Source: Anthoceros angustus (lineage: Eukaryota > Streptophyta > Anthocerotopsida > Anthocerotales > Anthocerotaceae). Taken from it: a stretch of 64,000 bases of DNA. Below, piece by piece: positions 11,771-21,934 of this stretch. Position 1 is the stretch's first letter. Each line of letters starts with the position of its first letter. The notes beneath the pieces were generated by a model. The model saw only the letters and a list, made by a program, of their open reading frames with translations, ran no database searches and was not told the DNA's origin. The stretch covers positions 1,488,001 to 1,552,000 of the forward strand of contig MU008169.1 in assembly GCA_010909165.1 (NCBI GenBank), written 5' to 3'. The translations under genes and the position numbers were made by a program.

Positions 11771-12353
11771 TCACCCAGGGCCCCTAGCATGTTTGATGAT
11801 AACCCGGTACTAGGTCACCAAGAGACTAAACACCGTAAAGGATAAAAAGGGATAGGGTGTTCTTCGTCGCATTAGGGCATAGGATAGATATATGAGAGCG
11901 GTCTAGGTGAACCTCCGATGTCTACTACTTGTTATTTTGTTGGGAGTTCCAAGACATCCTCGACCTCCAAAAGGACATGTTTCCCCATTAGAAGATTATT
12001 TTTCGCTCTTTTGCACATGCACACAAGTTTGCATAGCGTTGTTTAGACGCGCACTTATGCGCCTAGGCCCCCGGTATACAAAACATACAAACCACACAAA
12101 ATGCGTAAACTACTGACATGACGAAATTATGGAACAATGAGGTCACTAGTTCTTCATCACACGACTAAATCGCCATGAACTCGAGTACAAGGCGCCAAAG
12201 GTGTAAATGACTCGACAGGAAGTGGTGCGAGCCGAGAATGCCCGAAACCGATGGATGAACACCTACAAAACCAACAAAACCAAACCAACTTCGGCCCCAA
12301 ATAGGGTTGGGATTTTCCAAAACCCCTTTGTGGAGAAACCCCTTTCTAAAACA

Positions 12354-13003
12354 TTACTCCCAAAGACCGCTACCGAGGACCTTGACCTTTCATCGGCTCG
12401 AGTTTCTATCGATTGCCAAGAGCAGAAAGTGGAAAATGTATCTGACTTGGCCGACAGAAAGTATACCCATCCAAAACGGGTGTGATCATCAATAAAGGTA
12501 ACTTGATAAAGCGAACATTGTAGAGAGGGGGTCTGCATAGGCCCTAAGAGATCTGTATGAACTAGACCAAGAGATTCAGGACTCCTATGGGAACCTACAG
12601 GAAATTTCTTCCGTTGTTGTTTACCCAATGCGCAACTTGGACAGAAAGTTAGGTCAACAACAAACTTTAAAGGGAAACCTACCACATAGTCATGCTGCAG
12701 TAAGGCTCTCATCCTTTGTGCACCTGCGTGGCCTAACCTGAAATGCCACAAATTACTAGGTGATGAGGACACCAAGGAGCTAAATGATGTGTTAGGATGA
12801 GTCAAACTACCCACCTCAGGTTGTTGGAGGACCTCACTCTCATGATAAATCGGACTTGTGCCTAACACGAACAATCTGCCGAACCTGTGGCATGTGGCCA
12901 CAAGTTGGCGGGATTGATAAAAAAGAGTGCACTTGTTAGGGGCAAACACAAACGTGAAACCGGCCTCAAGTGCCTGTCTGACAGAAACGAGGTTCTTACT
13001 CAA
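12354..13003 (-). pseudogene. Copia integrase 5' part
   Basis: It reads MSKNLVSVRQALEAG, then LWHFRLGHAGAQRMRALL and CPSCALGKQ (the HHCC zinc-binding head), then LVHTDLLGPMQTPS with the first catalytic aspartate and TFIDDHTRFGWVYFL. The frame runs out where the TIR element enters. At about 13000 the frame is shifted by one base relative to the protease frame upstream. Confidence 0.85.
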
Positions 13004-14079
13004 GTGAGGAAAACACCAGGAAGCTCTCTCTCACCCGTAGGTAAGGTAATTGCAGCACGTGCCTTGGATTGTACGCCCGAGTCGCTCCAAGATACACGTA
13101 ACTCAACAGGTGAAATGTAAACAAACCACTCTCTCTGTCCAATCATGTGATGGGTCGCTCCCGAATCCACAAACCATGTGTAGGAGTCCAAAGTGACATT
13201 CAAGCACACTACAAAGAGACGGGCGCCGTGAGTGGCATTGCTGGAAGAGTGATCTTTCATGTCTGCAATCCGCTTGCGGCGGTCCCGTTGGTGGTGACCG
13301 GGCAATTTGCAGTAGAAACAGGTTCCGAACTTTTGCTTCTCGTTAGGATTTGTTGCTAGGGTTGCACCCCTGCTTGGAAACCCCCTGGAAGATCGCCCTC
13401 TGACGGATCCTGATTTTCCACCTGTGTACAAAGCGATGCCTTTGGATGAGGAGGAGGTGTCTCCCCCCTTCCGGCGTTGCTCCTCTTGTCTGAGCAGAGC
13501 AATGGTTTCGTCAAGAGGCCTCGGATTGGCAGTCTGGGTCATCACAAGCGCTGACCACGTGGGTGGCATAGTTTGTAGCAATTGCACTGAGGCATCATTA
13601 TCAGACACTTGGGTGCGTGCAAGCTCCACTGCGTCTTTGAGGTGCATGAAGCTATTGACGAAGCGCTCAATCAACTCGGTCTCATTCATCCAGAGATTGT
13701 AGAATTTTCGGGTCAAGAAACCTTTGTTGATAGCATTGTCAAACATGTAATTGGCCTTCAAGTTGTCCCAGACCTCCTTGGAAGTCTTCAACTGCCTCAC
13801 CACACTCATCTGAGCGTCTGTTATATACAACATCAGGTTAGCCCTCGCTTTTCTGTCTTTCTAGTCCCATTCAATTTTACTGCCGGGTCCTGTCAAGGGT
13901 GTATGTCTGATGGCTTCACCTGGGGTAGGTGGTGGAGTGAGAGGCCGCTGTTCACTTTCATCAACCACACCGAACAAGTCTTTACGCAACAGGAAGACTT
14001 CGATTTTTCTGCTCCATGAAGGATAGTTGGTTCCGTCGAAAAAGTTCACCAACTTACTCACGGAATCTGAGGATCCCAT
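13000..14079 (-). pseudogene. Copia gag and aspartic protease
   Basis: The gag start MGSSDSVSKLVNFFDGTNYP is followed by SWSRKIEVFLLRKDLF, and an in-frame TAG at 13861-13863 splits the gag region. Downstream come ITDAQMSVVRQLKTSKEVWD and FYNLWMNETELIERFVNSF, typical UBN2-type gag. The zinc knuckle CFYCKLPGHHQRDR has Arg where the last Cys should be. The protease signature WFVDSGATHHM follows. The frame ends at 13000 through a one-base shift. Confidence 0.85.
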
Positions 14080-14329
14080 GTTAGTAAAATATGGCTCACA
14101 ATGAGAAGTTGATGTTCAGGTTGAGGCTCGTGTGAGCTCTAAAACATAGCCTCAGAGATGCTACGCATTGAACATCATCGTAGTTGCCGTTATTTGTTTC
14201 GTGATACCAGTCTGCTAACCAGTACAGGGTATCAATCGTTTCAAGCCATAGACGAAGAAACAACTGCTCTTTTGCCAGACTTCACCAAGGTAGTGGTTAG
14301 CCTTCCTCGTCATGGCCATCAGATGGAGG

Positions 14330-14343
14330 GTGCTTTGATACCA
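14330..14343 (-). other. Primer-binding site of the copia element
   Basis: The minus strand TGGTATCAAAGCAC, directly beside the 5' LTR, is complementary (one mismatch in the usual motif) to the 3' end of initiator tRNA-Met, the common primer for copia elements. Confidence 0.85.
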
Positions 14344-14571
14344 TATTAAATGGTGATGAGCATATGCATACTTAGATTACACACATGCTAGGAAAAGATT
14401 CTGAATAGATTAGTTATCACATCGTGTGTGTGTGGGCACATAGGCACTCTGTGGGCAGGCACTGGTGCCTGTTGGTGATGGAGAGACGTGACCCTTCACA
14501 AGAGGTATGTTCTCTCCTAACTGTCCAGCACACTAACTGCTAGCCTAACTGGAGCAGTCTGAATTCCAATA
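14344..14571 (-). repeat. Right LTR (5' LTR of the minus-strand copia element)
   Basis: 228 bp, beginning TATTAAATGGTGATGAGC and ending GAATTCCAATA on the plus strand. It is followed by target duplication TCTAG at 14572-14576. Confidence 0.9.
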
Positions 14572-14621
14572 TCTAGCGGGTCTCGATTCTTCATGTAAAT
14601 GCGTGTCCAGACACAGCCCTG

Positions 14622-14775
14622 AAGGTGAATCGTGATGCGACAAAAGGCATGGTGGGGGGTGGCATTTCCAACGCACAGACTCGGCTAGCCTGCACTGAAC
14701 ACCTAGCAGCCAGCCGACAGCTACATTTAGGGCTGGGAATTGGGTTCTACATGTAGGCCTGACGAGGGGGAAGAT
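14622..14775. repeat. Dispersed repeat, copy 2 (compare about 4355-4545)
   Basis: GGTGAATCGTGATGCGACAA is followed by a G-rich run and GGTGGCATTTCCA, then GACAGCTACA and GTAGGCCTGA. This is the same order as copy 1, with indels. No coding content is seen. Confidence 0.5.
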
Positions 14776-15122
14776 GGGCTGCCGTATTAGTTGCATCAGC
14801 AGACGAGAAGGGGAGGTCGGAGAGGAGAGGCCAGGTGGGCACCGTCTTCTTAGACATGGACGATGCTCCGTTCGACGCCGAAGCGTATGCGGCGTGTGAA
14901 GCGCGGTGTGGTGTCGGAGCGAGTGTGTCTATCACCCAGTAGCTCCGGCATGGAAGTTCTTGAAAAGAGGGATGATACTCGAAAGGCAGATTGGGGCTCT
15001 CCGACTTAGGAGCAGGAGCGGGGCTCTCCGATTTGCTAGTTTGTCGACCCATAAAGAGTTTGTTCTTATTATATACCATTTAACTATGTATATATGTAGG
15101 TATGCAGTGCTCACCTTCGAAC

Positions 15123-16181
15123 CAGGGTGTCATTTTGACCCCGCCCCAAGCTCGGTCCCGGTCCCGGCATGTGTTAAAAAACATGGGACCGGAGGTTCTT
15201 CAGTCGGTCCCACCCTCGGTCCCCTATTTTTCGGGACCGAGGGTTCATAAAAGGTCCGTTTAAAATTAGTAAATTACTTAATTTTATATCCAAGGATTTA
15301 TATTTATTATGGACACATGGACCCATCTTATAATTGGTATGGTCATAAAAGACACTTACCATGGATCTATGGGCTATGTCTTTATTTATCTAATACAATC
15401 CATGGTCTATTACTATAGCCTTTATTCTATGAGATTTTATTAGCTTATTATTTTGATACATCTATAAAAAGTAGATATGTAATATTTTGCTTTGAATGTA
15501 GTTATTAACGTATAAAATTTGTTGATATGCACACTCATCCATGAAGATGCACTAAGATATAGTATCTCAACCATAGGCTTACATATGACTCTTATCCTAT
15601 CATGCTATGAATAGTCACCCTTCAAGAGTACATAAGGCCACAACACTAGCATTTGGAGCATCACTCATTGTTGCTCTCCTCATTGTGGTGTGCTTGTTGT
15701 TCTTCTTTCTTGCTTCTTATTCTTCTTCCTTGCTCCTTATTGTTCTTTCTTGGTAATGGCTCTTCTTTTTTAGAACTCATCTCTTTTTCAGCTCTTTAGG
15801 TTTAGAGTTCATTTTTGTTTGAGCTCATCTCTTTTTAAGCTCTTTGGTCATACCTTGTAGTACTGCTATATGTGAGCAGGGATTTTCTGAACAAAACTTT
15901 GTGATGAATAACATAAGAACTAATCTTAATATTTTGACCGTTGATGCATTGATGAGTATATCCATCAATGGTCCGCCTATTAAGGAGATAGATTGGAATG
16001 CTATTTTTAAAGCTTGGAAAGACCAGCCCCGACGATAGAATATACTAGACATTTGTATATTTTAAATATTATTATTTATAAATTATTTATTTAATATTTA
16101 TTATATTTAGTGACCAAGGGTCGCAAAACGGCACGGTCCGTGCCCGGGACTGAGATAGTACTCGGTCAAAATGACACCCTG
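15123..16181 (+). mobile_element. hAT-type transposon remnant with 8-bp target duplication
   Basis: The terminal inverted repeats are CAGGGTGTCATTTTGACC (15123 on) and its exact reverse complement ending at 16181. The flanking 8-mers are CTTCGAAC (15115-15122) and CTCCGAAC (16182-16189), one mismatch apart. Eight-bp duplications and CAGGG-type ends are hallmarks of hAT elements. Inside, 15844-16038 encodes the C-terminal dimerisation-region tail of a hAT transposase (CEQGFSEQNFVMNNIRTNL, then DALMSISINGPP). The catalytic part is deleted, so the element is non-autonomous. Subterminal GC-rich GGTCCC/GGGACC repeats stand at both ends. Confidence 0.88.
15835..16038 (+). pseudogene. hAT transposase C-terminal fragment
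   Basis: About 65 residues: STAICEQGFSEQNFVMNN, then RTNLNILTVDALMSISINGP and IDWNAIFKAWK. This matches the conserved hAT C-terminal pattern (CERGFS.MN.IK...R......L..LM.I..NG). The rest of the transposase is absent. It ends at a TAG inside the element. Confidence 0.8.
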
Positions 16182-16845
16182 CTCCGAACCACTTCCAAAG
16201 TTATAATCTATATTAATTGGACTTCAAAAGCATAAAAAGAGATCTTTTAATTGGATTAAGAAGGTCGGAATGCACGAAGCAATGGAGCTAACTACCGTAC
16301 CACGAAGAGTGCTTGCGTGGAAATTAATTGGAAATGTTAAATATTGAATTTTTGGAAATTAAATAACTCAAAATGCCGGACTCTCGAGAAACGATCACTA
16401 GAAACTGCCAAAAAGCGAGAAAACACCACGTGCACATGCCAGACTCTAGAAAAAGGTGAGAATCTCGCTGTGAGCGAGAGGGCGAGTGGGAGGCCGAGCT
16501 TGTCGGGAGGTGGTTGTGGAATTGGGGACCAGGTCATGGAGGGCCTAGCGGGACACTAGTCTCCTACGCGGCTCATTCTTGAAGGCGTTGCAGGCTGCTT
16601 TCCCAAACAAGAAGGCTCGATGAAATTAGGGCTTGATTGGGAGACTAGGGCTTCTTGGGAGGAGTTACATGTACTTGGTTCCAAGTAAGTATAAATTTTA
16701 TTAAATGTTAAAATCTGATAACAATATTTGCAAAGAATGTTGAAACTCTCAAAAATAGAAATATAAGTATTGACCTTACTGTTTTTCAAAATTTAGTTAT
16801 TTTGGCATTATCTCTTGAACCACCTCTCGGGTACGATACGTTGTA

Positions 16846-17393
16846 CAGTCGGCCCCCCCTAATTGGGAAAGTCGGCCCCCCCTAATTGGGAATTCTATAA
16901 ATGGGATTCCTCTCTAAATGGGACCTCCCATCCTACTCCCTTCAGTTTATAGTATAAAAAATGGGACTTTTCCCTAAATGGTAATTGGGACCTTTTAAAA
17001 CATACATTCATGTTAGTTTCACCTCCCTAAATAGAATTTTTAAATTTTTTTCTAAAAAATAAAAAAAGAAAAATAAATCGACTATTTCATAGCATAATAG
17101 ACTTTTAGGTGTGATTGAAGACTCTTAAGCTAAGCTTTTCCTTTGTGATAGGTAGAGGTTTTTTAATGTTGTTTAGAGAGAGTGCTAGCTTTCAAGCAAC
17201 CATATAGAGAAATGGTAAAAGTTATTTTTAGTGAAACCTATCAATCAAATTTTAAATTTTTCTTTATTTGGGTATTTTGATTTGTAAAATACATAATATT
17301 TTTATTATTTATAAATAGTCAAAATGTAATCGGGACACCTCCCGGGACCTCTAAAGGCACTTCGAACCAGTACCAATTAGGGGGGGTGGACTG
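16846..17393. mobile_element. Pogo/mariner-like MITE with TA target duplication
   Basis: The left end CAGTCGGCCCCCCCTAATTG and the right end, CAATTAGGGGGGGTGGACTG on the plus strand, are inverted repeats with few mismatches. TA stands immediately outside both ends (16844-16845 and 17394-17395). The left terminus is followed by a second copy of GTCGGCCCCCCCTAATTGGG. The 548-bp interior is AT-rich with no transposase. TA duplication and CAGT ends fit the Tc1/mariner/pogo superfamily. Flanking DNA outside the ends is itself a direct repeat of about 40 bp. Confidence 0.75.
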
Positions 17394-17439
17394 TACATAT
17401 CTCTCGAACCACCTCTCGAGGTACGGTACGTTGTACATA

Positions 17440-18080
17440 GCCCAACGTCCGCCTTGATATTTCATTTGGTGCAAATATTTGCCTAGTGCCTTGAAATTCT
17501 ACCCTCATCCTTAATTTGATCTAACCTCTGCAAACAATCTTTCATACATACCACAACGGCGAGTTGAAGATGTCCTCCCTCCAAGGGAATAGAAGTCCAA
17601 GGTAGAAAGTCATTCTCCAATCACCACAAAATCTAAGGCCTCAACAACCAAGAGGACGAGTCGGCGACCAACTCAAATCTTGCTCCTTAATTTTCTCTAC
17701 TTCAACACTTGCCCCTTAATTTTCTCTTCTCAACACTCCGCTCTTCTCCACCATGCCAGCCCTCACACTCACCGCATACTGTATGTAGTTGGGCCGAGTT
17801 ACGGCAAAGGCTTGGAGCCTCTTCCTGGAGATCTTCCCCACCTATCCCTATTAATTACTAGCAATCAGCATGTCCAGTTGCCAAGTCTTGGAAATTAAAC
17901 AAAAAAACAAAATAAAAAATAGACCATCCCGTTTTCTTCAAAAAAGACCTCGTTAATTAAAGCTTGTGTGGTTCAGCATCCTGCCATCCTTTCGAATTCT
18001 GAAAGGAAACATCGCATACCAAAACTTGTTAGAGGCTACATATACATGTGGCAAGATGTGGATTCTCTACAGAGACAATG
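17440..18080. other. Gene-poor stretch
   Basis: No recognisable coding sequence, RNA or transposon end was seen. A few short open frames lack any domain. Confidence 0.4.
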
Positions 18081-18081
18081 T

Positions 18082-18145
18082 AGGAAAGGACATACTCCGA
18101 GAAAGATTAGTGCAGGAAAGGACATACTCCGAGAAAGATTAGTGC
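18082..18145. repeat. Perfect 32-bp tandem duplication
   Basis: The unit starting AGGAAAGGACATACTCCGAG occurs twice head to tail without mismatch. Confidence 0.9.
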
Positions 18146-18379
18146 AGACTGGACAGAAGCCTGCACTCACCTGTTCCAGAAACTAAAACATAGTAGAAAC
18201 TGTCTGCACCAGGGATTCCAGGAATACACCAGCCTCAGAGTAACATGCAGTCAAATCGCCCATTCCCAATCTTGAACACATAGCCGGTTGGGCATACACA
18301 GCTATTAGAGCATCTCATGTTCACCACATGTTCACCACATGCTCATGCTCGATTCAGCTCTGGTCAGGCACCCCCATGA

Positions 18380-18495
18380 ACCTGCCAGAGGAAGACGCAG
18401 CAACGAGCAGCTAGACGGACTGCAGCCCAGCGGAGGAAGATGCACCAACGAGTAGCTACAGGGACTGTAGCCTAGCGGAGGAAGACGCAGCAAGG
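18380..18495. repeat. Short tandem repeat, unit about 45-50 bp
   Basis: About two and a half units of GGAGGAAGACGCAGCAACGA followed by GCAGCTA-GACGGACTGCAGCC, with substitutions. An open frame runs through it, but nothing supports a protein. Confidence 0.6.
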
Positions 18496-19479
18496 AGCAG
18501 AGCTAGTGAGTTAGATAGGCCATCCAGGATTAGACGGACAGCAGATTAAGGTAACCCAGAAGACACTAATAACCCAACTAGCAACAAGACCAGTTAAGCA
18601 GATCCGTGGTGAAGAACCTGGGTCAGGCCGAGCCCGCTAACCAGCAGGCTCTCTTGAATACAGAACACTCCCTCGTCCGCTGTACTGTGGCTCACAGAAT
18701 TAGGTACACCTAATTCTACCAACCGGTTCAGAAGCAGTGCTGCATTGTAAAATATTGAAGGAAACGAAGAGGAACGGAAGAACGAACAGGAGGGAAGAAA
18801 GACGAAGGAAGCGAGGAAAATAGAACAATTTCCGAATCCCAATCGTAACGAAAAGAAACGATGACACTGGAAGTGCCAGTAATGGTCGCGCTTCCTGAGG
18901 CGGGCAGGCCCTTAATGGAGCTGCTGAGTAGGCTAAGTCGTGGCCGTCCCCAGCACAAATTGGTTTGGGCTGCGATCCCCAGCACAAATTGGTTTTGGCT
19001 GCAGAAGACCCAGACTAGATGCATACGAGGACCGCAGTCCTCAAAATGAGAAGAACTGACAACACGCGCAAAATTTTCCTTAATGTTGTGCACAGCAAAA
19101 GTTGGATTACGACCAGAAACAAGAAGTCCAGGCGTATGGATAGCCACATGTATACTCATGGCCCATGGACAGCGCCCGAATTTGGACCTACCTAACTAGT
19201 TTCACGTTACACTCCATGCCTTCATCCCTCATCTTCCTATTAATCCCTGCTTACTGGAAGATCGCACTAAGAATGGCGTCCCCGCATGAGAGGCCTGCAA
19301 AGTGACACACATCCTGGCCGCGACTGGAGAGCACTGATCCTTCAACCATCCTTGGCATTCACAATGCCTATCACGACCTTCCAATGGTTCCTCAAGGCAA
19401 GGTGAAAAATGTTGGCACAAACTGGAACAGCACGTCTTGGTTGGCCAGTTGTGGAACATAAGTGCCATGTGGAGGCACC

Positions 19480-20233
19480 TTATTTCTTCTTCCCCTTAGC
19501 AGCTTCTCCGCTGGCCTTGGACTGTAGGGGGGAGGGCAAACATTGAGTCAGACCATGCCAAACTTCACACCCAAACCAACAACAGCCAAAACAGAGGGGA
19601 AGTTCACCTTCTTCACTCCGCGAATCTTCTTAGCTCGGTTCTTCCTTTCCTTCATCTGCTTCCGGGACTTCTCTACCTTGGTCGCAAGACCATTCTGCAA
19701 GTGACCACGACACCATAAGGACCGTAGTCTAAGAACACCGACCACGAGATACGACTTTCGGATGCTTTACCCTAATCAGCCGGTACTTCGGCTCGTACTT
19801 CTTCGCAGAGTCCAAATTGTCGTAAATCAAGCCGAAACCTGTGGACTTGCCACCCCCAAACTGAGTCCGGAAACCAAAGACGAAGATAGTCTGTGGATCC
19901 CGCACATCGTAGACCTTGGCGAGCTTCTCCTTCAGCTCAGACTGCAAAATCACATGAGCTCCAGTTAGCCAACGAGATACAACAACAGACATCATCGCAC
20001 CAAACCTCTGCACTACATCCAATCTTACAACCCCACCTTTGAGACGTTTGGTCTCCCAGGATGAAGGACGTCAATCACCTGATGCCACATCGCAAAACGA
20101 GGGTTAAAAAGCACATGATCGGAATACCGCATGCCGCGAAAAGAGTTCAGAGGCTCACAAATTGCTTGCGCGCAAGAAGGCGATTCGTCATGAACTTCCG
20201 GGTTCGCACCGTGCAGGCCCTCGTGTCTGCCAT
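19480..20233 (-). CDS. RPS24: 40S ribosomal protein eS24 (RPS24)
   Basis: Five coding exons on the minus strand: 20233-20159, 20078-20037, 19941-19771, 19694-19608 and 19521-19480. They have GT-AG borders, lengths 75, 42, 171, 87 and 42, and all introns are phase 0. The 138-residue product has the eS24 landmarks: N-terminal [60 protein letters not shown], the [20 protein letters not shown] segment and a Lys-rich tail ending GKKK. The length is close to other plant eS24 proteins. It is a structural component of the small ribosomal subunit. All introns are about 80-115 bp. The start is the only ATG before the conserved TVRTRKF block. The gene looks intact and functional. Confidence 0.97.
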
Positions 20234-20239
20234 GGCTGC

Positions 20240-20995
20240 ACAATGCACGGGACTGAGACGGCGCAGTATTCGTTCGCAGAAGGAAGCTTTGATGTAGGTG
20301 AGAGCCTTCACGCGGGAAACCCTAAAAAATTCCGAAGTCGGGCCTATACGTATGCAACTAACGACCTAGGGCATTGTTGGACGTCTTAGGAAATTGTTTA
20401 TCTTGCTGTTACGATGACACCCTCTAAGTGAAGTCCTTGTATAGGTAGTTTTATCTTAAAATATAGTTTTAAATAAAGTTCAAATACAAGTAAAGTTAGG
20501 ATTTTATTATCGCTTAGCCTCCTCTACTCTATCGTTAAACTAGGTATATCTACCTATAGATCATTTGGTTCTATTATATAAATACTTAAATAAAAATAAA
20601 AATAAAAAATATATAATCAAATTATATATAATATTATAAAAACTATTATGATATTCTTATAAATATTATATATAAAAATAAATAACTTAAATCATCTTAA
20701 CCCTCAAATATATTGTTTTTCAACTACCTATATTATACGCTACAAAAGAACTTCTGTTTTACTCCCGGTAATGATTGTGTGCCTAGATTTTGTCCTACAC
20801 CAATTTGATATATTTCTGTCTTTCTTTCTTAGCTAAGATTAGAACTTTCATTGCAAATAAAATTTCATTCTGTGTACTCCTTCATGTAACAGTTAAACTA
20901 GAGAAATTTGATTATTAAGAACGATGTGTATCCTTTTTAATCAATACCTTCATCATGTGCAAAACATGGGCATCTAATTTAACGAATTAATCACA
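20240..20995. other. AT-rich spacer, no gene seen
   Basis: The part next to 20233 must hold the eS24 promoter. From 20400 to 20990 the sequence is strongly AT-rich with many TATA-like runs, and neither strand carries a recognisable ORF or element. Confidence 0.5.
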
Positions 20996-21009
20996 CCAGC
21001 TTCTTTTTC

Positions 21010-21790
21010 TACGGCGATGAGGTTTCGCCCGGGTCTGGTCCAACCACTAGGCTATTCTCTTCTGGCCTACTTCTTTTTCTACCACGATGAGGTTTTGCCC
21101 GGGTCTGGTCCAACCACTAGCATGTTCTCTTCCGGCCTGCTGCCACAGGGCCACCATCGACGACCCTGGGGCCCACTTAGCGCGTTGTCTAATGGGTGGA
21201 CAACGTATTGCTACACACAATGCCATTCGAGACGTCATGTTCTCGATGGCCAAGGAGAGCGGTTTCTTCCCTTTCAAGGGGCGGCAATATACTCTGCTCA
21301 ATGGCGTCTCTATCAGAGCTGACCTTTTTCTTGACACAGGGGGGACGAGGTCTCAGTTGTGGACGTGGTTGTCACTGACCCAACCAAAGATTCTGTTAAC
21401 GACCATGTCATCATCAACCCTCCAGGTTGGGCGGCGGAAGGGAGCGCAATTAAGAAAATTTACAAGTACAGGCCCATGCAGCAAGGTCATATTTTCATCT
21501 CCCTTGTCATTGAAATCCATGGGGCCTTGGGTAAGGTTTTTTCTCGTTTTTTCAAGGAGTGTGCAAGGGCCTACCGCAACGACCGAGGCGGGGTTGGCCT
21601 CCCCCTTTCCTGTGTCGTGGCATATTTCAGGCAATGGGTTTCCATCGCCCTGCAAAGGGTGTTGGCTAGCACCATCTTTAGGACGATCACGAGTGGTGGA
21701 GATGCGGCATTGGCACCTGTGCTAAATAGGCCCTTCTCTATCTCGGACGGCGATATCTTGGGGGCGGTTGGGGGTTATAGGGTAGATTAG
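21010..21790 (+). mobile_element. Fragment of a reverse-transcriptase/nuclease retroelement (copy 1, C-terminal part)
   Basis: Two frames together give an ordered protein tail. HLARCLMGGQRIATHNAIRD (about 21170-21240) is followed by ADLFLDTGG, then in the next frame VSVVDVVVTDPTKDSV (about 21355), GWAAEGSAIKKIYKY, GHIFISLVIEIHGALGKVFS and VSIALQRVL. The same order appears at about 43280-43790 and on the minus strand at about 58400-57800. The ADxFL...VDVxVTDP...E-hG pattern looks like a restriction-like (PD-(D/E)XK-type) nuclease fold; that is inference. A 70-bp direct repeat (TCTTTTTCTAC...GGTCTGGTCCAACCACTAG) occurs at about 21002 and 21070. At least one frameshift is present. Confidence 0.65.
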
Positions 21791-21934
21791 TGCGGGGGCA
21801 CGCCCCCCGGCCTCGGTGTCCGTCGTGGGTTGTCCTCTTTCACCTCAAGGTAGATGGGATTTCCCATCTCGTTCTTTTTATAAAGTCTCCACATTCATTT
21901 AACGAAAGGATGAATCAACTTTATACCAAAATCA

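Larger units (their letters stand above)
8371..11830. repeat. Tandem direct duplication (about 1.68 kb x 2) across copia and nested-element sequence
   Basis: Copy A, 8371-10050, begins TTAAGAGGGGCTGCTCATT within the copia integrase and extends into the nested element. Copy B begins with the same sequence at 10051 and runs to about 11830. The junction reads GGATAAAAAGAGG then TTAAGAGGGG. Copy B differs from A mostly by small deletions, often in runs of one base. An extra partial repeat of about 150 bp (CTGGACTTTTTGTGATTTTTAAG through CCTTCTTGACC) occurs within copy B, at about 11260-11400 and again at 11420-11560. Confidence 0.85.
8849..12353. mobile_element. TIR DNA element inserted into the copia integrase
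   Basis: The left end TTTAGAAAGGGGTTTCTCCA (8849 on) and the right end, its inverse, finishing at about 12350, are matching terminal inverted repeats of about 20-23 bp. They separate two halves of the integrase frame: upstream half ending at about 12354, downstream half resuming at 8848. The element carries no transposase. Left and right subterminal parts share GCGCAC-TTATGCGC motifs (about 9085 and 12050). Without the internal tandem duplication its size would be about 1.7 kb. I cannot define a convincing target duplication, so the superfamily is unresolved. Confidence 0.65.
5977..14571 (-). mobile_element. Ty1/copia LTR retrotransposon, degenerate, with nested insertion
   Basis: The element runs on the minus strand. 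LTRs at 5977-6218 and 14344-14571 are nearly identical apart from a 12-14-bp internal duplication in the left one. The 5-bp target duplication TCTAG flanks the element at 5972-5976 and 14572-14576. Next to the right LTR the minus strand reads TGGTATCAAAGC, a primer-binding site close to initiator tRNA-Met. Next to the left LTR is the purine tract GAGGGGGAG. Gene order gag, protease, integrase, reverse transcriptase, RNase H is that of copia elements. Coding is broken by an in-frame stop, a frameshift, a nested TIR element with a tandem duplication, and a deletion between RT and RNase H. It is therefore not autonomous. Confidence 0.95.

Noticed and set aside
18728-19159. Minus-strand frame of 143 codons upstream (in map order) of eS24
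   Set aside because: No recognisable domain, low-complexity Ser/Phe stretch, and no splice partner; kept out as unsupported.
20113-20125. CGGAATACCGCATGCC as a terminus of the 2.86-kb TIR element
   Set aside because: Only about eight bases match, and the site is inside an eS24 intron without a partner end.
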